64,000 nucleotides of DNA from Adiantum capillus-veneris (Eukaryota > Streptophyta > Polypodiopsida > Polypodiales > Pteridaceae): assembly GCA_014529385.2 (NCBI GenBank), contig CM043945.1, forward strand, positions 140,594,241 to 140,658,240, in the 5' to 3' direction. Position 1 is the stretch's first letter. Each line of letters begins with the position of its first letter. A program made the translations under genes and the position numbers. Below the pieces are notes generated by a model. It was not told the DNA's origin, did no database searches, and worked only from the letters and a program-made list of their open reading frames with translations. Positions 33,141 to 46,815 of the stretch are shown here, one piece after another.

Positions 33141-35399
33141 CTAGGCCACTTAATTGCTGATTTTAATTTCTAAATAGTCGATTAATTGTAGTAACTTTAG
33201 TAATGTTTTAAGCTATGAAGATATAGTTATCTCTAGCTTATTCCACCTAAGTGTGACTTGTGTTGTGAAAGTCCATGTGTTAAGCTGGTATTTGAGACCT
33301 CGAGTCTCCTGGCTAGGTTATGCTCAAGTTGGTATTTGAAACCTCGAGTCTCCTAGCTGTTGGTGGTGACAAAATCAAATGGTGATATCACAAGGTTGGG
33401 AACAAGGCAAGGGGTACTGGATGCAGGTGCTATCAGGTTTGTGATATGGGATTTTGATCGAGATGTCTGTAGGAGACTCTACTGCCAAGATGTGTATGCC
33501 AAATGCGACATTCTACAGGTCATTCATGGTGCTAATATAATGTGTCTGTCAAATGTGACACATAACAAGTCAAAGGTCTACATTGGGAGGGGTTTAGCAT
33601 ATTGAAGCCCTAAGTGGTGGTGCCATGATGTATACTGAGTGGGTGCTAAAGCTTGAAGGTCATTATTTGGCGAGTCTCAAAGTGGGTGACATAGCAGTCA
33701 TATCACTCCCGGTGTGGTGCTTTTGATTAGAGGTCTATTGTGCAAAGAGCTATATCCGATTGTTGACCCACGACGGTGGACAGGATAAGAGGAGACTTTT
33801 TTAACGGGCATCATGTGATTCGAGATCGACTGGGGTAGGAAGAGAAGTTTTCTTCACCATGGTGAATAGTGTCAGCAAGAGAGCAATGCAAAAGGAAGTT
33901 GAGCAGAAGTTTTTTTTTCTTTTTAATGAAATCGACTCATGTCGATGATAGATGGCATGTGAAATGAGGCAAAACCCAAAATTTTTTAAAGTTTAACTTG
34001 TAAAAAACCGGGCAGTGCTGCATGCAAGATGATATAACTGCAGGTTGCAGGAGGGGACAAATGGCTGCGAGTAGGGGAGGGCGCTGCAATTCACAATGGA
34101 AAGGGCGCCATCTGTTGGAGATGACGTGGGCAATGGCAGTTCCCAGAGAGGAGGGCGGCATTTGGGGGTTTTCATGCAGCGTGAGCAATCGGAGACAAGA
34201 TGCCGAGAGGGGGGAGCAAGAGAGCATGGTGGAGTGCCCTGCAGTAGCCGCTACAGGAGGCCGGGAGTTGACGGAGGTTTTCAGCGTATAGGTGGGTGGG
34301 ACGCTTCTACAGTAGGGTGGCCTGCAAGTGCAAGAAAGTAGGGCCAAGAATCGACAGGAGAAAGGCGCCTGTGTGCAACCTCGGGGAGTTTTTTTTGGTG
34401 CCCGCCAAGAGAAAGAGAGGAGAAGCCAGTACTGCATGTCGCAGCAGTTGAGGAGGATAAGAGGGTCCTCCAGCTCAAGGAGGCCGTGGGTAATTGAGTA
34501 ACCGAGAGCTGGCCTGGGAGAGCGCAGATGATTGGTGTGCAAGAGAAACACCTGCAGGAGCCTTTGGGTGCTAAAAACAGGGCCACAATGTCGGCAACAG
34601 AGGGGGAGGTCGTGCGTTGCCAAGGATCCGCCAGAAGGTGTGCTAGGAAGGCAAGTTGGGAGAGCTGAGATGCAAGGGGCCAAGTGGGGTTGAGAACGTT
34701 GCAAAGGGGATGAGATCACTGCAGGAGGAGTCGCCAGGGGGTTGAAAGGACGTGAGTGACAGGAGTGGAGGAGAGCGGAGGAGAGAGCATGGCCTCTAGG
34801 TGGTGTAGTCCAGGCGGCATGCTACAGTTGGGTGTCACCAAGGCAACCAAAGGAGGGTGGCCTCGGGCATTTTTTTTATAAGGACCTGTGAAGCAGAGAG
34901 CAAGGCCGCCAGTGCGGACTGCCTTTAGCCGAGGAACGGTGCCGGATTGCACCGAATCGACCGACGCCATCATTGTACCCGAGTTTGTTCTGTGATGATA
35001 CTTAGTTTGTTTGCAATCTTTTGTGTCGGATCAATCATTTTTTTCCTACCTCTTTTCCGCCGACACAGTGTGTGTACAGGGAGTGGGAGAGAGAGTGATT
35101 GTGCAAGCAATTTGTGTGCGGTTGAGTCTAGTGTAGTCTCCTATTGATTGCGGGTGTGTTTACAGACATGGGTGATGGTGTGCTGTCGAGAGAGCCTTGT
35201 GTGACTATGTCGTGAGTTTGTGTAGTCGTGACGTTTGAAAGCAATCCAGAGCAGTGCAAATTTGCAGAAAGTGTGCATGTGTGTGAGTTTCTGTGTGGTT
35301 AGGGGTGCCAGATATTCCCTGGGCTATAGAGAGGCAGCTTACTTGTGTGCTGGGTTTGATCCCCCTTTCCAACGTTGACAAACGGGAACATCATCTGGT
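33141..35399. other. Unassigned repeat-like segment
   Basis: No protein is recognised. At 33,282-33,314 and 33,326-33,358 there are two 33-bp copies (44-bp period) containing GGTATTTGA(G/A)ACCTCGAGTC; the GGTATTTGAGACC text is loosely like a primer-binding site. The 33,360-33,605 frame has no known domain. From about 34,020 to 34,970 the sequence is GC- and purine-rich with several overlapping open frames on both strands, none convincing. From 34,970 to 35,400 it is TG-rich. It may hold a decayed LTR belonging to G. Confidence 0.35.
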
Positions 35400-37320
35400 T
35401 TAAGTGGGATGCAATGCACAACTAATTCGGGTGGGAAACCTTTTAACTACGTGTAATCCCATGCAAAAATGTCCTAGTACTCTTGACATATACAAATAAC
35501 CTCCTCCCTTAACTCTAGAAGCTCCCAAAATCACAACTTTTTCCTCCCCCTTTATAGTAACCCTCACAATATCTTCCTCTCTAGACAAAGGTGCAGTCTC
35601 CTCAGTCTCCTCATCCTCATCAACTGTAATCTCAATAGAATCAGGGTAAATACAAGAAGAACTGGGTGTACAAGAAAAAGTAGAACTACGGTCATCATCA
35701 GCATCACTCTCAATTTCTGAAGTAACCCTAGGGATTGTAATAGAAGAGGGATAAGCTGACAGAACCACCCGAGAAGATCCTCTACCCAACAATAGTTGTC
35801 CTTTAGGGATATCAATAACACAGTCGGTTTTCCATATCCAAGGTCTCCCCAATAGAAGCTGGTACTACCGAGGTCCCGGACTAAGCCGCAAAACATAACA
35901 ATCAATCTCCACAGTTTGGCCCGCCACAGTATTGGGAAAACCTTGGATGAAACCTTCAACACTCACAAAATGATGATTGCCCATATGTAACCCAATAATA
36001 AGAACCCCATTAAAAGATAACCCAGTCTTGGAAAAGGTGGTGTAACTCAAAACATTGACACCCAACCCACCATCAACTATAGTATGTGGGATTACAAGCT
36101 GGTGGATCATGCACTTCACTTGGGGACACTCTCACTCACCAAGAAGGGAATCAACCTTCTCAATAGAAGGAAGAATAGGACTCACCCCCTTGGAAGAACC
36201 CAAAGCTCTACAATACCTTCTCAAAAGGGCACGGCTAGAAGGAGAAGTGAGAAGGTATTGTGGTAGGGACATGGTAAACTGCAGTCGATTAAGAGAAGCA
36301 ACAAGGTCAAAATAAGGTATAGGAGGAAATAACTTGCTTGGGGTAGGGTGAGAACGAACACGACGAGGTTGGGGCAAAGAGTCAAGAATGGGGACAAAAA
36401 CATGGGTGGGTGGTTGGCTAGCAACATTGGGTATAGGGTCTCTCTCCTCCACAACAACTTTCTCTTTTCCCTTTTGTGTAATGGCATGCACATGCAATGC
36501 AATAGAATCAATCATATTAAATGATGGATTATTGGTTGTTGTGAGTGCCAAACCAAAAGAAGCCATGGCTGGAGAACTAGGAGACCCTCTCTATAGAAGT
36601 GTCCAACTAGGGTCTCGAGGTCTCTCATTCCCGCTACGATGGTTCATGGGACCAGGTTGTGATATTGTAGAGTTGCTATTCATCATGTGGTGCATCTTAA
36701 TATAAAAATTTTCTTCAGTATGCCACTTACCCAAACATCTCTCATAAAAGAAAATGACCGTGGGACAATCTTTGAAAAAATGGCTGGGTACGCCACAAGC
36801 TTGACACACAATCTTAGTGGGATTAGGCTTAGGCGATGAGCGAACAACAAATTTTGTTGGTGCTTCAAAAAATTCACATTTAGAGTCATAGCTTTCATGT
36901 TTTCATTCAACTCGTTCATGTAATTAGTCATCATGTATTTCAAGTTCCCAATACTAGATGGAGGGCTCTCATAACCATCCCCGCCCTTGTGATGCATGTA
37001 AGGTGCAATGGTAGAGGCAGATTACGGATACGTCACAAAAGGTTGGGGAGCGTGATGAAACTAGTGCCGGGACATGTGGAGAGGTGGATGAAGAGGAAGT
37101 TTTAATAGTGGGTGTGGGTGCTGGAAGCAAAAGAGGCGATGGTGAAGCTTGGAGTTGGGCCGGGGTGGGGTAATAGGTGGTTATTGCAAAGGTGGTGTTG
37201 ATTGTAATTGGGGTACATAAGATGGGGCCGGTAAAGATAAACTAGGAGTGGACATGGATAAAAAGTGTGGTGCTAGCCATGGGTAGTACAATGGAGATGG
37301 CATTGCAACTAGTTGTGGTT
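35400..37320 (-). pseudogene. Element G: Tat-like gag-protease fragment
   Basis: Minus strand, reading right to left. A Pro/Ser-rich gag part lies at about 37,310-37,010, followed by the zinc knuckle CQACGVPSHFFKDC (near 36,807). Next is a stretch PYFDLVASLNRLQFTMSLPQ that occupies the pre-protease place, and then the protease active-site region HTIVDGGLGVNVLS (about 36,090-36,050) with MGRPWIWKTD at about 35,852-35,820. A long acidic tail follows to 35,400. In-frame breaks: TAG at 36,591-36,593 and a shift near 35,865. RT and everything after it is missing. D-G-G is again used at the active site. Confidence 0.75.
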
Positions 37321-37366
37321 CATAGCACACTTGTAGGAACTCTCCACATTAACGACAATCATGATA

Positions 37367-37384
37367 ACAATATTTAAATATTGT
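37367..37384. repeat. 18-bp perfect palindrome
   Basis: ACAATATTTAAATATTGT is its own reverse complement. CTCCACA about 18 bases to its left and TGTGGAG overlapping its right end extend the inverted symmetry. It lies near the start of element G gag in an otherwise unassigned stretch. Confidence 0.7.
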
Positions 37385-37626
37385 GGAGCTTAAGCCCTCA
37401 CTAGAATTTGAATACTAGGATGCAATAACCTTAATGTGTGTTTTGTTGCACCTCTTCTTGGTCGTCGTGACAAAATCTCTCTTGCATCCTAGTTCGTATC
37501 CCATAAGTAGGTAGTGTTCCTGCACTTGTTTGGTTGTGGCTTTCTTGTTGCTTTTTCTTGCTTGTGGTTGCCCTAGCCCCAGTTGAGCAGCATGGGAGCC
37601 TTGAGGGGTGTTTAGAGGTCGCCTCT

Positions 37627-37962
37627 CTAGTTTCCTGCACCTCGAAACACCGTGACACTATCGTCCTTTTTCTTCACCAATGGGATAGGAGAATCCCATT
37701 GTGACGGACTAGGTTGAATAAGCCCTCTTTTGAGAGATTCATCAAGCTGCCATTCCACCTCAGTAGCCTTACAATGGCTCATTTTGTAGGGTGGTTTACT
37801 AACCATTTTATTGCATGCAACCACGTAGATGCCATGTTGCACAGATTGTGTTGGTGGCAATCCTAGCTGTAAATCATTGGCAAGCACATCTTGGAATTCC
37901 ATTAACAAATTTTTGAATTGATTAGCAACATTTGTTTTTTGAGAAGAGAGAGGAGTATCCAT
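37627..37962 (-). pseudogene. RT: Element I: Ty3/gypsy RT N-terminal fragment
   Basis: On the minus strand the frame reads FKNLLMEFQDVLANDLQLGL, then SVQHGIYVV, SKPPYKMSHCKATEVEWQLD and GLIQPSPSQWDSPIPLVKKK. This is the standard start of a chromovirus-type RT: the finger region before the first catalytic Asp. It breaks off just after KKKDDS near 37,645 and is cut on the other side by the LTR of element H at 37,963. About 110 residues remain. Confidence 0.8.
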
Positions 37963-38283
37963 TGCAGGGAATGGGATCGTGCTAGCTAAGGTGGGTGATA
38001 GAGAAACATAGTGCAATTGTGTGAGTGTGTGTAAGAAAGATTATCACCACTCAAGTGAAGTAGGTTCCAAAGATAGACTAGCTTGAATTATAAACACAAT
38101 TTTGAGTATTGAATTAGCTTAGCACAGGTTCACCATACACAAGCATGTAGTGAAAATTTGAAATGTGTTGTTTTTTCATGAAATTGAGCTTTAAGTAGCT
38201 CTACAACTTGACTCCTTTACATCTGGGATTATTCCATCTTTTCCCTCATTCACTCAGAGTCTAGGACAAAACCTACACTTTAC
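37963..38283 (-). repeat. Element H 3' LTR (element orientation)
   Basis: 321 bp. It starts TGCAGGGAATGGGATCGTG and ends ACACTTTACA on the + strand. It matches 40,730-41,039 with scattered changes, roughly 88-90% by eye, so H is an older insertion than C or F. Confidence 0.85.
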
Positions 38284-38444
38284 AATCCTCTCCTTGGGAT
38301 TTGGAATAGGACAAAACACTAAAGATGCAATATCAACCAAGGATGATAAATAATATCCACACATGATGGTAAAATCCACACAGGATGATAATATACACAT
38401 AGGAAAAGAAAACTCCTTCTCTACAAGTAGAGAGGCTGTAATCT

Positions 38445-39260
38445 TCAAATTATGTTGTCATAGAAGACAAGGTTGTTTTTGCCTTTGTCTTCTTCTTTGT
38501 CCTCCACCATATAAGATGACCCTTTGATAGGTCTCTGCCCTTTGTAGCTTTTGTTGTTGCTGCTACTATTGCTGCTTTCTCCCATGCTACTGCCTCCATT
38601 TGAGTAGCATCTAGAAGGAGGGTGTCCCTTCTTACCGCATTTGTTGCAAGGTTTATTTGGGTAGCAATATTTCACTATGTGTCCCATTCTTCCACATTCA
38701 TAACACTTTCTTCCAGTTGATGATGTCGATGGTGAATATCTTCCTTTTAAGGATGACGTGACAAAAGCCCCTCCTCATGATGTTAATTAATCTTTTTACT
38801 TTCTTTCTTCTGCTTGAATTGAGTTCATGACATCTTGGAAAGGTGGAGCCGGTTCTTTGTCTTCAATAATTGTGACTAAGTGATCATAAGAGGGTGGAAG
38901 TGCACTCAAAATCATAGCCACTTTTCCATCTTCTGGTACTTTGCATTGGATGTAAGTGAGCTACGTGACAATTCTCTTAAGACTATTTACTAGGCTAGCA
39001 ATGTCCTCCCCTTCAACCATAGTGAGGTTGTAAAGTTGTCTTTTGAGACTAATCTTACTTCTTTTAGCCCTAGCTCCAAAATTTCTATCTAGGACATGAC
39101 AAGCTTCATGTGTATGCTTACATTCATCTATGAAATGCACATAGTTGTCATGCAAGGAGGTGATGATAATTCCTAATGCTTGTTCTTCCTTGGCCAGATT
39201 CTATGCACTTGCTATGAGTGTAGATGCCCTAGTGTGTACTCATCAATTTTGGCTTGTTGT
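38445..39260 (-). pseudogene. gag: Element H copia gag with two zinc knuckles
   Basis: On the minus strand the core contains FGARAKRSKISLKRQLYNL and MVEGEDIASLVNSLKRIV (39,155-38,964), typical of Ty1/copia gag. A TAG at 38,961 interrupts it. The frame continues with ILSALPPSYDHLVTIIED. Two knuckles follow: CYECGRMGHIVKYC and CNKCGKKGHPPSRC (both CX2CX4HX4C, about 38,710-38,620). A Ser/Asn/Gly-rich tail ends at 38,445. The double knuckle is a variant; one is more common. Confidence 0.82.
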
Positions 39261-39514
39261 TCTAAGGCAGTGGTGATAATAGACCATAAATTTTTGTCAT
39301 GATGTATCCACTTAACTTTGTTAATTGTTAGGTGTGAAACACTTCCCCATTGTACTTTCTATTTCCTTTTCTCCCATTGTGCTCATAGAGGGGTCTTAGC
39401 TTAGGAGACTCTTTTAGAAAGAGTGTACCTCTTTACATGAGCACAAATACCCCTTATGAATGATAGAAAATTTGTTTGCAAGTTATTGTGCTTGGCTACA
39501 AGATTTTAGGCTTT

Positions 39515-39518
<4 letters not shown>

Positions 39519-39582
<64 letters not shown>

Positions 39583-39589
39583 AGAGAGA
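39519..39589 (+). repeat. (GA)n microsatellite in element H interior
   Basis: About 52 bases of perfect GA repeat are followed by GGGAGAGGGAGGGAGAGAGAA. It lies upstream of the gag on the minus strand. Confidence 0.95.
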
Positions 39590-40729
39590 AATTCTTGTGA
39601 TTTTGTGAAGCTCCTCTTCACAAAGTTTCCTCTACTTTGGATGAAAACTTTCTTTGAATACTTGATATCCTTGATTTGTGGTCTCCTTTTGAATCTTAGG
39701 GCCTTTGCCTATGGAAACCTTACCTTGGCAGGTGTGAACTGACATCTCAGCATGTGTGATGGTCACCTTTTGAATCTTGTTTTCCAATGCATGACTTCCT
39801 GTGAAAATGCCTTTTTGAAAAAGCTCTTATTCATGGGAATGGTCCCTTACAGGCTTCAAAAGGAAGACCTTTTTCCATAGGGGCTACAGGAATGGGGGCC
39901 TTTATGGACCGAGCAAACCGGGCAGCTTGGGCAAGCGGGGGCAGGCGAGCAGGGCCTTCTGGCAGGCGGGTAGTTAGGCTGCATGGGGACCGTTGGACGG
40001 CGTTTCACCCGTATAGGTGGCCGATTTGATGGTGGATGGGGTCCGTTCACGGAGGCGAGGGAGGGTTGTAAAGCACTCGAGTGCCTATTTTTAGTTTCCC
40101 GCAGCCACTGCCTACCGTCCCACGCCTTGCTAAGTCAAAAATTTTCCTTATTCAGGAAATGGTCCCACCGACCCCACCTCTGAAAATATTAAAAATGAGT
40201 CTTGCCACCCAAAAAGGGTATTTTCATTAAATGCTCTCGTCCCCCATACACAAAGTGCTTTTGAGGCACTGTTCTATAGAAATTCCAAAGAATGAGAGTG
40301 TGCAAGGTTAATTAAGCTTTAAACTGTGAAAATGAAAAGAGATTTGAGCATGGATTGCCTTGACGAGAAGCTCTTGAGACGGGCTACTCACACACATAAG
40401 TGACGAAGTGGGATGGTGCCCCACTTGGGAGTAATTTATGCACAAAGAAGGAAGTAAAAAATGAGAAGATCAATGCAAAACATATCTAATGGTGAATCCT
40501 AATGCTGATTAGCTTTGTAATTAGCTAGGAGAGTAGTGACCAAAAGGGAATCAAACCCAAGGACGTGCTCACACTATCCAATTGGTACTAATTAGTCATA
40601 AGGTATGCAATGGGGAGTGGAGAAGAGAAAGCACTAGGGAACCTAATGATAATTAGGAGATACTAATAAAAAAGTAATACAAATGCATAGCAATGAGCCT
40701 AGCTAGCACAACATAGGTCTGATATCACT
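39590..40729 (-). other. Element H leader region, non-coding
   Basis: About 1.1 kb between the 5' LTR/PBS and the GA tract. I see no protein. Frames at 39,856-40,050 and 39,983-40,183 are short and Pro- or Gly-rich shadows of each other. Confidence 0.45.
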
Positions 40730-41039
40730 TGATGGGAATGAGATCGTGTTAGCTAAGGTGGGTGGTAGAGAAAAATAGTGGAAGTGTGTGTAAGCAAGAT
40801 TATCACTCAAGTGAATTAGGTTCCAAGATAGATTAGCTTGGACTCATAAACACAATCTTGAGTATTGACTTAACTTAGCACATGCTCACTATAGACAAGC
40901 ATGTAGTGCAAACTTGAACTATGTTGTTTATTCATGAAAGTGAGCTTTAAGTAGATCTACAACTTGACTCCTTTACATGTGGGATTATTCCATCTTTTCC
41001 CTTGTTCACGCAGAGTCTAGGACAAAACCACACTTTACA
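40730..41039 (-). repeat. Element H 5' LTR (element orientation)
   Basis: 310 bp, starting TGATGGGAATGAGATCGTG and ending ACACTTTACA on the + strand. It is the partner of 37,963-38,283 and lies beside the degenerate PBS. Confidence 0.85.
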
Positions 41040-42930
<1,891 letters not shown>

Positions 42931-42932
42931 TG

Positions 42933-44074
42933 ACCACCTGCACCATCAACAAAACCCTTGTAAATTCCCCGAACTCCACTCTTCCCTAATAACCTAGCCA
43001 GTGGTGGCTAGTGGATTGTAAAAAAAACTCTTCTCACCCCACTCTTTCCTCTCTCTCTATCTCTACCTTCTCTCTTACTAGAGAGGCATCTAGACCTTCT
43101 ATAGCGACCAATGGATATTTTCAAGGACCATTGGGTAAGGACCACCCCTCAAGCCTATATAAAGATGCCTCCGCTAAGCACAAAGGGAGACACAAGTAAA
43201 GGAGGAACACACTAGCTCCATGCACTCTACATTTTAAGCACCACTAAGCACATAATGCACCCCCCAAGCTAGAGAGATCATGGCGTCATGTTTGGTTGCA
43301 AGCTTGGGCATTTTAGCATTGGCAACATCACCATTTTTCCCATTATCCACCACACCATGGTTGAGTTACTAGTCACGACCACTCCATGCTAATAAGAAAG
43401 TCACTACTCCCCTACAAAGAAACATGAGCACGCTAGGATTGAATGGAGCCACACTATGCTACCTTGGGCCACTCTCGATGTTGGTTATTGACGTCGTCGG
43501 TGGCTGCATCATCTTGATGTTTTCCCTCAACTAACCTTCCCAGTAACTCCAAGTTCTCCATGCACCATATGGCGCTCTCATTCCATCATGCATCCCTAGT
43601 GCAAAGATCCAGTTTGTAACCGTCAAGACCACCATTTGTAAGTATCAGCATCGCCAATAAAAGGGTGCAATGTTGTCTTGATCTTTGGGGTCCATTCTCT
43701 GTTCTCCTTAGTCGTGTTTTCCCACATTCGTAGGATGTTTCGTCTCTTGTATATCACTCTTCTTGTGCTCCATCATGTACGGCCTCTCCAATCAATGAGT
43801 ATGATCCATTCTACCTTGTCAAACACCTCCCGCATACACACACTCCTGACTATTGACTATGCATTTTCTACATGTGGATGTTTGCTGTATCACCATTTCA
43901 TGTTGGTTACCTAGAGGGCATTTTCAATTTTTGCTACCCTAGGTCATGTATGTCTGTGTCCTTGCCACACTTATGCTAGGTGGTGCCCCTCTCTACCTAT
44001 AGGATTACTCCTACCTTGAAATGATGCTCGGGGTGTAGAGGCCACCCCATATGGCATGTCATTTCCGGCCATCA
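42933..44074 (+). repeat. Element E 5' LTR (start tentative)
   Basis: The end at 44,074 (CCGGCCATCA) is fixed by the PBS after it and by the matching 3' LTR end at 49,335. The part from 43,537 to 44,074 is repeated at 48,766-49,335. A TATATAAAG box at 43,156-43,164 fits a promoter. The start is a guess: TGACCACCTGCACC near 42,931 is preceded by ACAC, similar to the ACACT after the 3' LTR. That would make the LTR about 1.14 kb, close to the A estimate. Confidence 0.6.
43156..43164 (+). promoter_or_regulatory. TATA box in element E 5' LTR
   Basis: TATATAAAG, followed 35 bases on by an A/G-rich segment, in the U3 part of the LTR. It is downstream of a CT-rich tract (43,045-43,080), a common plant core-promoter arrangement. 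Confidence 0.55.
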
Positions 44075-44080
44075 TTTTCT

Positions 44081-44097
44081 TGGTGCCCCCGTTGAGG
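44081..44097 (+). promoter_or_regulatory. Element E primer-binding site (putative)
   Basis: TGGTGCCCCCGTTGAGG lies six bases after the LTR end, the same spacing as in element A. The tRNA partner is not identified. Confidence 0.6.
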
Positions 44098-44942
44098 ATC
44101 CTTTCATGAAACCCTCTAGTTTACAAGACTGAAACCCCCAAACTTTTGTGGATGGATGAATGGTTAGCAGGGTTCGCAAACTGGAAGATAGAAGAAGAAG
44201 AGCTCCAAGAACAGCTAGACGAACTCCGCATCTCCATCAAAGCTCCAGTGCCAGGCGTAACGGTAATCGATTTGCAGTGCGAGAGTCAACCAACATGCCA
44301 AACCCAGTGGATATACATAGACTGGGTGCCAAGAAAAAGAAGGAGAAAGTCGAAACCATGTCCGCAACCTACAACCAACCTGCAACAATAAGATGGAGGG
44401 AGCTCTACACAATTGAGAATCAACACTATTCTACCTCAAGAATCGGATAACTCAAGTCACCGAGGTAATTATCACAATCAGTTTCCAAGTCGCACCTAAT
44501 GCTGCAGCACAGATAACGGAAGCACATGCTCAGGCTCTCACTAGAGAGACTAGGGATCTATTGAGCTTGTTTCCGGAAAGAACACCACCCTCTCCCACAA
44601 GCTTGGATAGTGACTAAGCACCTCTAAGCTTCACATGAATTAGTACAACTTACCTCAAGGCAGATCACACATTCCGATACGAGTACGCTCAATCAAGGTA
44701 ATACTGGACTTGATGGCTCACTACCAGCACGTCATCGACACCATGCTGGGTGGGGAGCGCTTCGTTGAGGTTCTCACATTAGATCAGCCATTTGTCTTAC
44801 CTTTGGTACAAGGCAATGTACTGTTTGAGATTTTAATCTATGTTCTAGTGTAAAAGGGTATACACGCCTCCTTGTAAAGAAAAAAATAACTTTTGATTGC
44901 AAGCTAAGCAGTGTGTCTTTCTAGCTCTCTTTCTTAGTAATC
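44098..44942 (+). other. Element E leader with broken frames before gag
   Basis: An 81-codon frame at 44,146-44,391 reads NWKIEEEELQEQLDELRISI, a short coiled-coil-like segment. Another open stretch at about 44,448-44,617 reads VAPNAAAQITEAHAQALTRE. Together they could be remains of a protein encoded before gag, as in Ogre/Tat elements, or a former gag extension. I cannot decide. Confidence 0.35.
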
Positions 44943-45897
44943 ATGGCAAATGTAGCATTTCCAACATTTAAAGGAAAGAAGGGGGAGGATTTGGTAACAG
45001 ATTTCTTAGATGACTTTGAAGTAGCATGTGTAGTAAGCAAAAAAGATAAAGATGAATCCCGGGTTAGAATATTTAAGCATCTCATGAAGCTAGAAGCTGG
45101 GTCGTGGTACAACACACTTCCACAAGCAACTAAGGATGATTGGCAACCCTTAAAACTTGCTTTTAAGAGGCACTTTGGGGGAGGTACCAATTCAGAGAAG
45201 CTATGGGACAAGTTGAGAGACTTGAAGCAGGAGGGTCTTTTAGAATATGCCACCTATGAGTCCAAGTTTGTGGATTTGTGGGAACGGTGGGTTTGAGCCA
45301 CTCGCAAGAGAGAAAGCTGCACCCGATTTCCTAAAAAAGGACTGGTTCACGCATGGCTTATGGCTGCTTCTCAAGGAGAAGGTGAAGGGTAGATTCCCGG
45401 CTACGTACGAGTTAGCCGTCGAGATTTCTCGTCTTAAGGACAAGAAGCTACGGATGAAATCCAAAGAAACCGAGTCAGCAGAAGCAGGAACATCGCGTTG
45501 ACCAACAACCACGACAACCACCATTCCTCCACCACCACCGGCTCTTGGGGTAAGAAATGACCAACAAGGTATGTTGGCCCATATTACTGACCCACTGTAG
45601 AATTTGTTTGTCCACTTGATACAGCAAGGAAAGAATCAAGAAAGAGATCAATATCCGAGAAGAGCACGACGACAAAATAGGGAGTATCACTGCTACAACT
45701 GCGGAGAAGATGGTCACGGTCTGTACTACTGTCCCAAACCGCGACAAAACTATAATAGAGAAGGTAGGAGGAACCAAATGTCACCCCCTAGAGAGAGAAC
45801 ACCCCCACCCCGAGCACGAGCCCTGCCAACACAAATTCTACTCCCAGACACCACCACAAGCACCCATTCCACCTCTTCCACTGGCACCACCACGTGA
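44943..45897 (+). pseudogene. gag: Element E gag with zinc knuckle, broken
   Basis: It starts MANVAFPTFKGKKGEDLVTD. The core contains FKHLMKLEAGSWYNTLPQAT and LLEYATYESKFVDLWERW. A frameshift near 45,290 moves reading to 45,247-45,501 (LLLKEKVKGRFPATYELAVE). TGA at 45,499 and TAG at 45,598 follow. The zinc knuckle CYNCGEDGHGLYYC is at about 45,692-45,733. A Pro/Arg-rich tail ends at 45,897. It is homologous to the A and B gags. Confidence 0.85.
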
Positions 45898-45999
45898 TCC
45901 CCTTGTAAACATCATAAGGCTAGAAGAGAAAGGAAAGGCCGTAGTAGTGGATCCACCCAGAGTAAAGGAGAGGGATAGGGTAAGGAGAAGGTAACCTTT

Positions 46000-46713
46000 G
46001 TGGAACCATTTGAAGCCATGATTGTGAAAATATCTAGGAGGGAGAAAGCTACACAATATGATGATGAGAGAAGCATGAAAGGAGAGACTAGCAAGAGGCC
46101 ATCAAGGCCACGATGGAAAATAGGCATCACCGACTTTTACTTAGGGGAAAGTTCTAGACCCTATCATCTAACATTGGATGTGGGAGAGAAAGGACTAAAG
46201 ATTACATGGCCACAGTTGCTACATCTCGCACCAAAGGTAAGGCGGCAATGGTCCAACATGGTAAGTACAAGGTGCTCCAAAACAAAGTTAGCCGGAGAAA
46301 TTTCGGGTTGCAACATGGATGACATCCTTCCAATTGTCGACGTCAACATAAAACGTAAGAGGGTTGGAAACACCTACATTGACGGAGGTGCACAAATTTG
46401 TGTGATGAGTGAAGCTATGATTCTTCGTCTTGGGCTCGAGGTTTACAAGCCTTCTCCATGCAAGGCAAAGATGGTAAACAACACAAAAGTAAAATGTGCA
46501 GGCGTGGTAAGTGCTATGAAGATAAAAGCTTTCAACACTGAGGTAGAAGTAGATGTTTTTGTGATGCGTACTAAGGGGGAGGGCTATCCATTAATCTTGG
46601 GAAGGCCATGGTCGATGGCCATGAAGGCAAAACAAGACTGGGGCACTGGACTTCTATGCATGACTGGTAAGAAAGGGGAGACAATCTACTACGACATGAA
46701 GACTGGCAAGTAG
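46000..46713 (+). CDS. PR: Element E protease (retropepsin-like)
   Basis: An intact 237-codon frame. A segment around ITWPQLLHLAPKVRRQW matches the equivalent place in B. The active-site region is TYIDGGAQICVMSEA (about 46,374-46,418) and the distal motif is PLILGRPWSMAMK (about 46,588-46,626), followed by WGTGLL. The Asp is kept and Gly-Gly follows. It ends in TAG at 46,711, probably from CAG. Confidence 0.82.
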   Translation: MEPFEAMIVKISRREKATQYDDERSMKGETSKRPSRPRWKIGITDFYLGESSRPYHLTLDVGEKGLKITWPQLLHLAPKVRRQWSNMVSTRCSKTKLAGEISGCNMDDILPIVDVNIKRKRVGNTYIDGGAQICVMSEAMILRLGLEVYKPSPCKAKMVNNTKVKCAGVVSAMKIKAFNTEVEVDVFVMRTKGEGYPLILGRPWSMAMKAKQDWGTGLLCMTGKKGETIYYDMKTGK

Positions 46714-46815
46714 AAGCAAATGGACCTAGAGACATCAACAGATCAAACCACTAGTGAGTCTTCCACTTCTGAGAAGGAGATCACATCCACTGACTAAAGA
46801 GATAGTTCCATCGAT

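Larger units (their letters stand above)
37963..41039 (-). mobile_element. Element H: copia-type element with gag only
   Basis: Two LTRs (37,963-38,283 and 40,730-41,039) enclose a 2.4 kb interior. A degenerate initiator-type PBS (TGATATCAGACC on the minus strand, about 40,718-40,729) lies next to the right LTR. The interior has a copia gag and no protease, RT or integrase, a layout described as terminal-repeat elements with a GAG domain. The flanks do not show a clean target duplication (TCCAT versus GAGAG), so one end may be rearranged. Right LTR ends also share text with older repeats. Confidence 0.75.

Noticed and set aside
33937-34973. Long overlapping frames on both strands (260 codons minus; 89 and 81 plus)
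   Set aside because: GC- and purine-biased sequence keeps several frames open at once. No motif or domain is visible.
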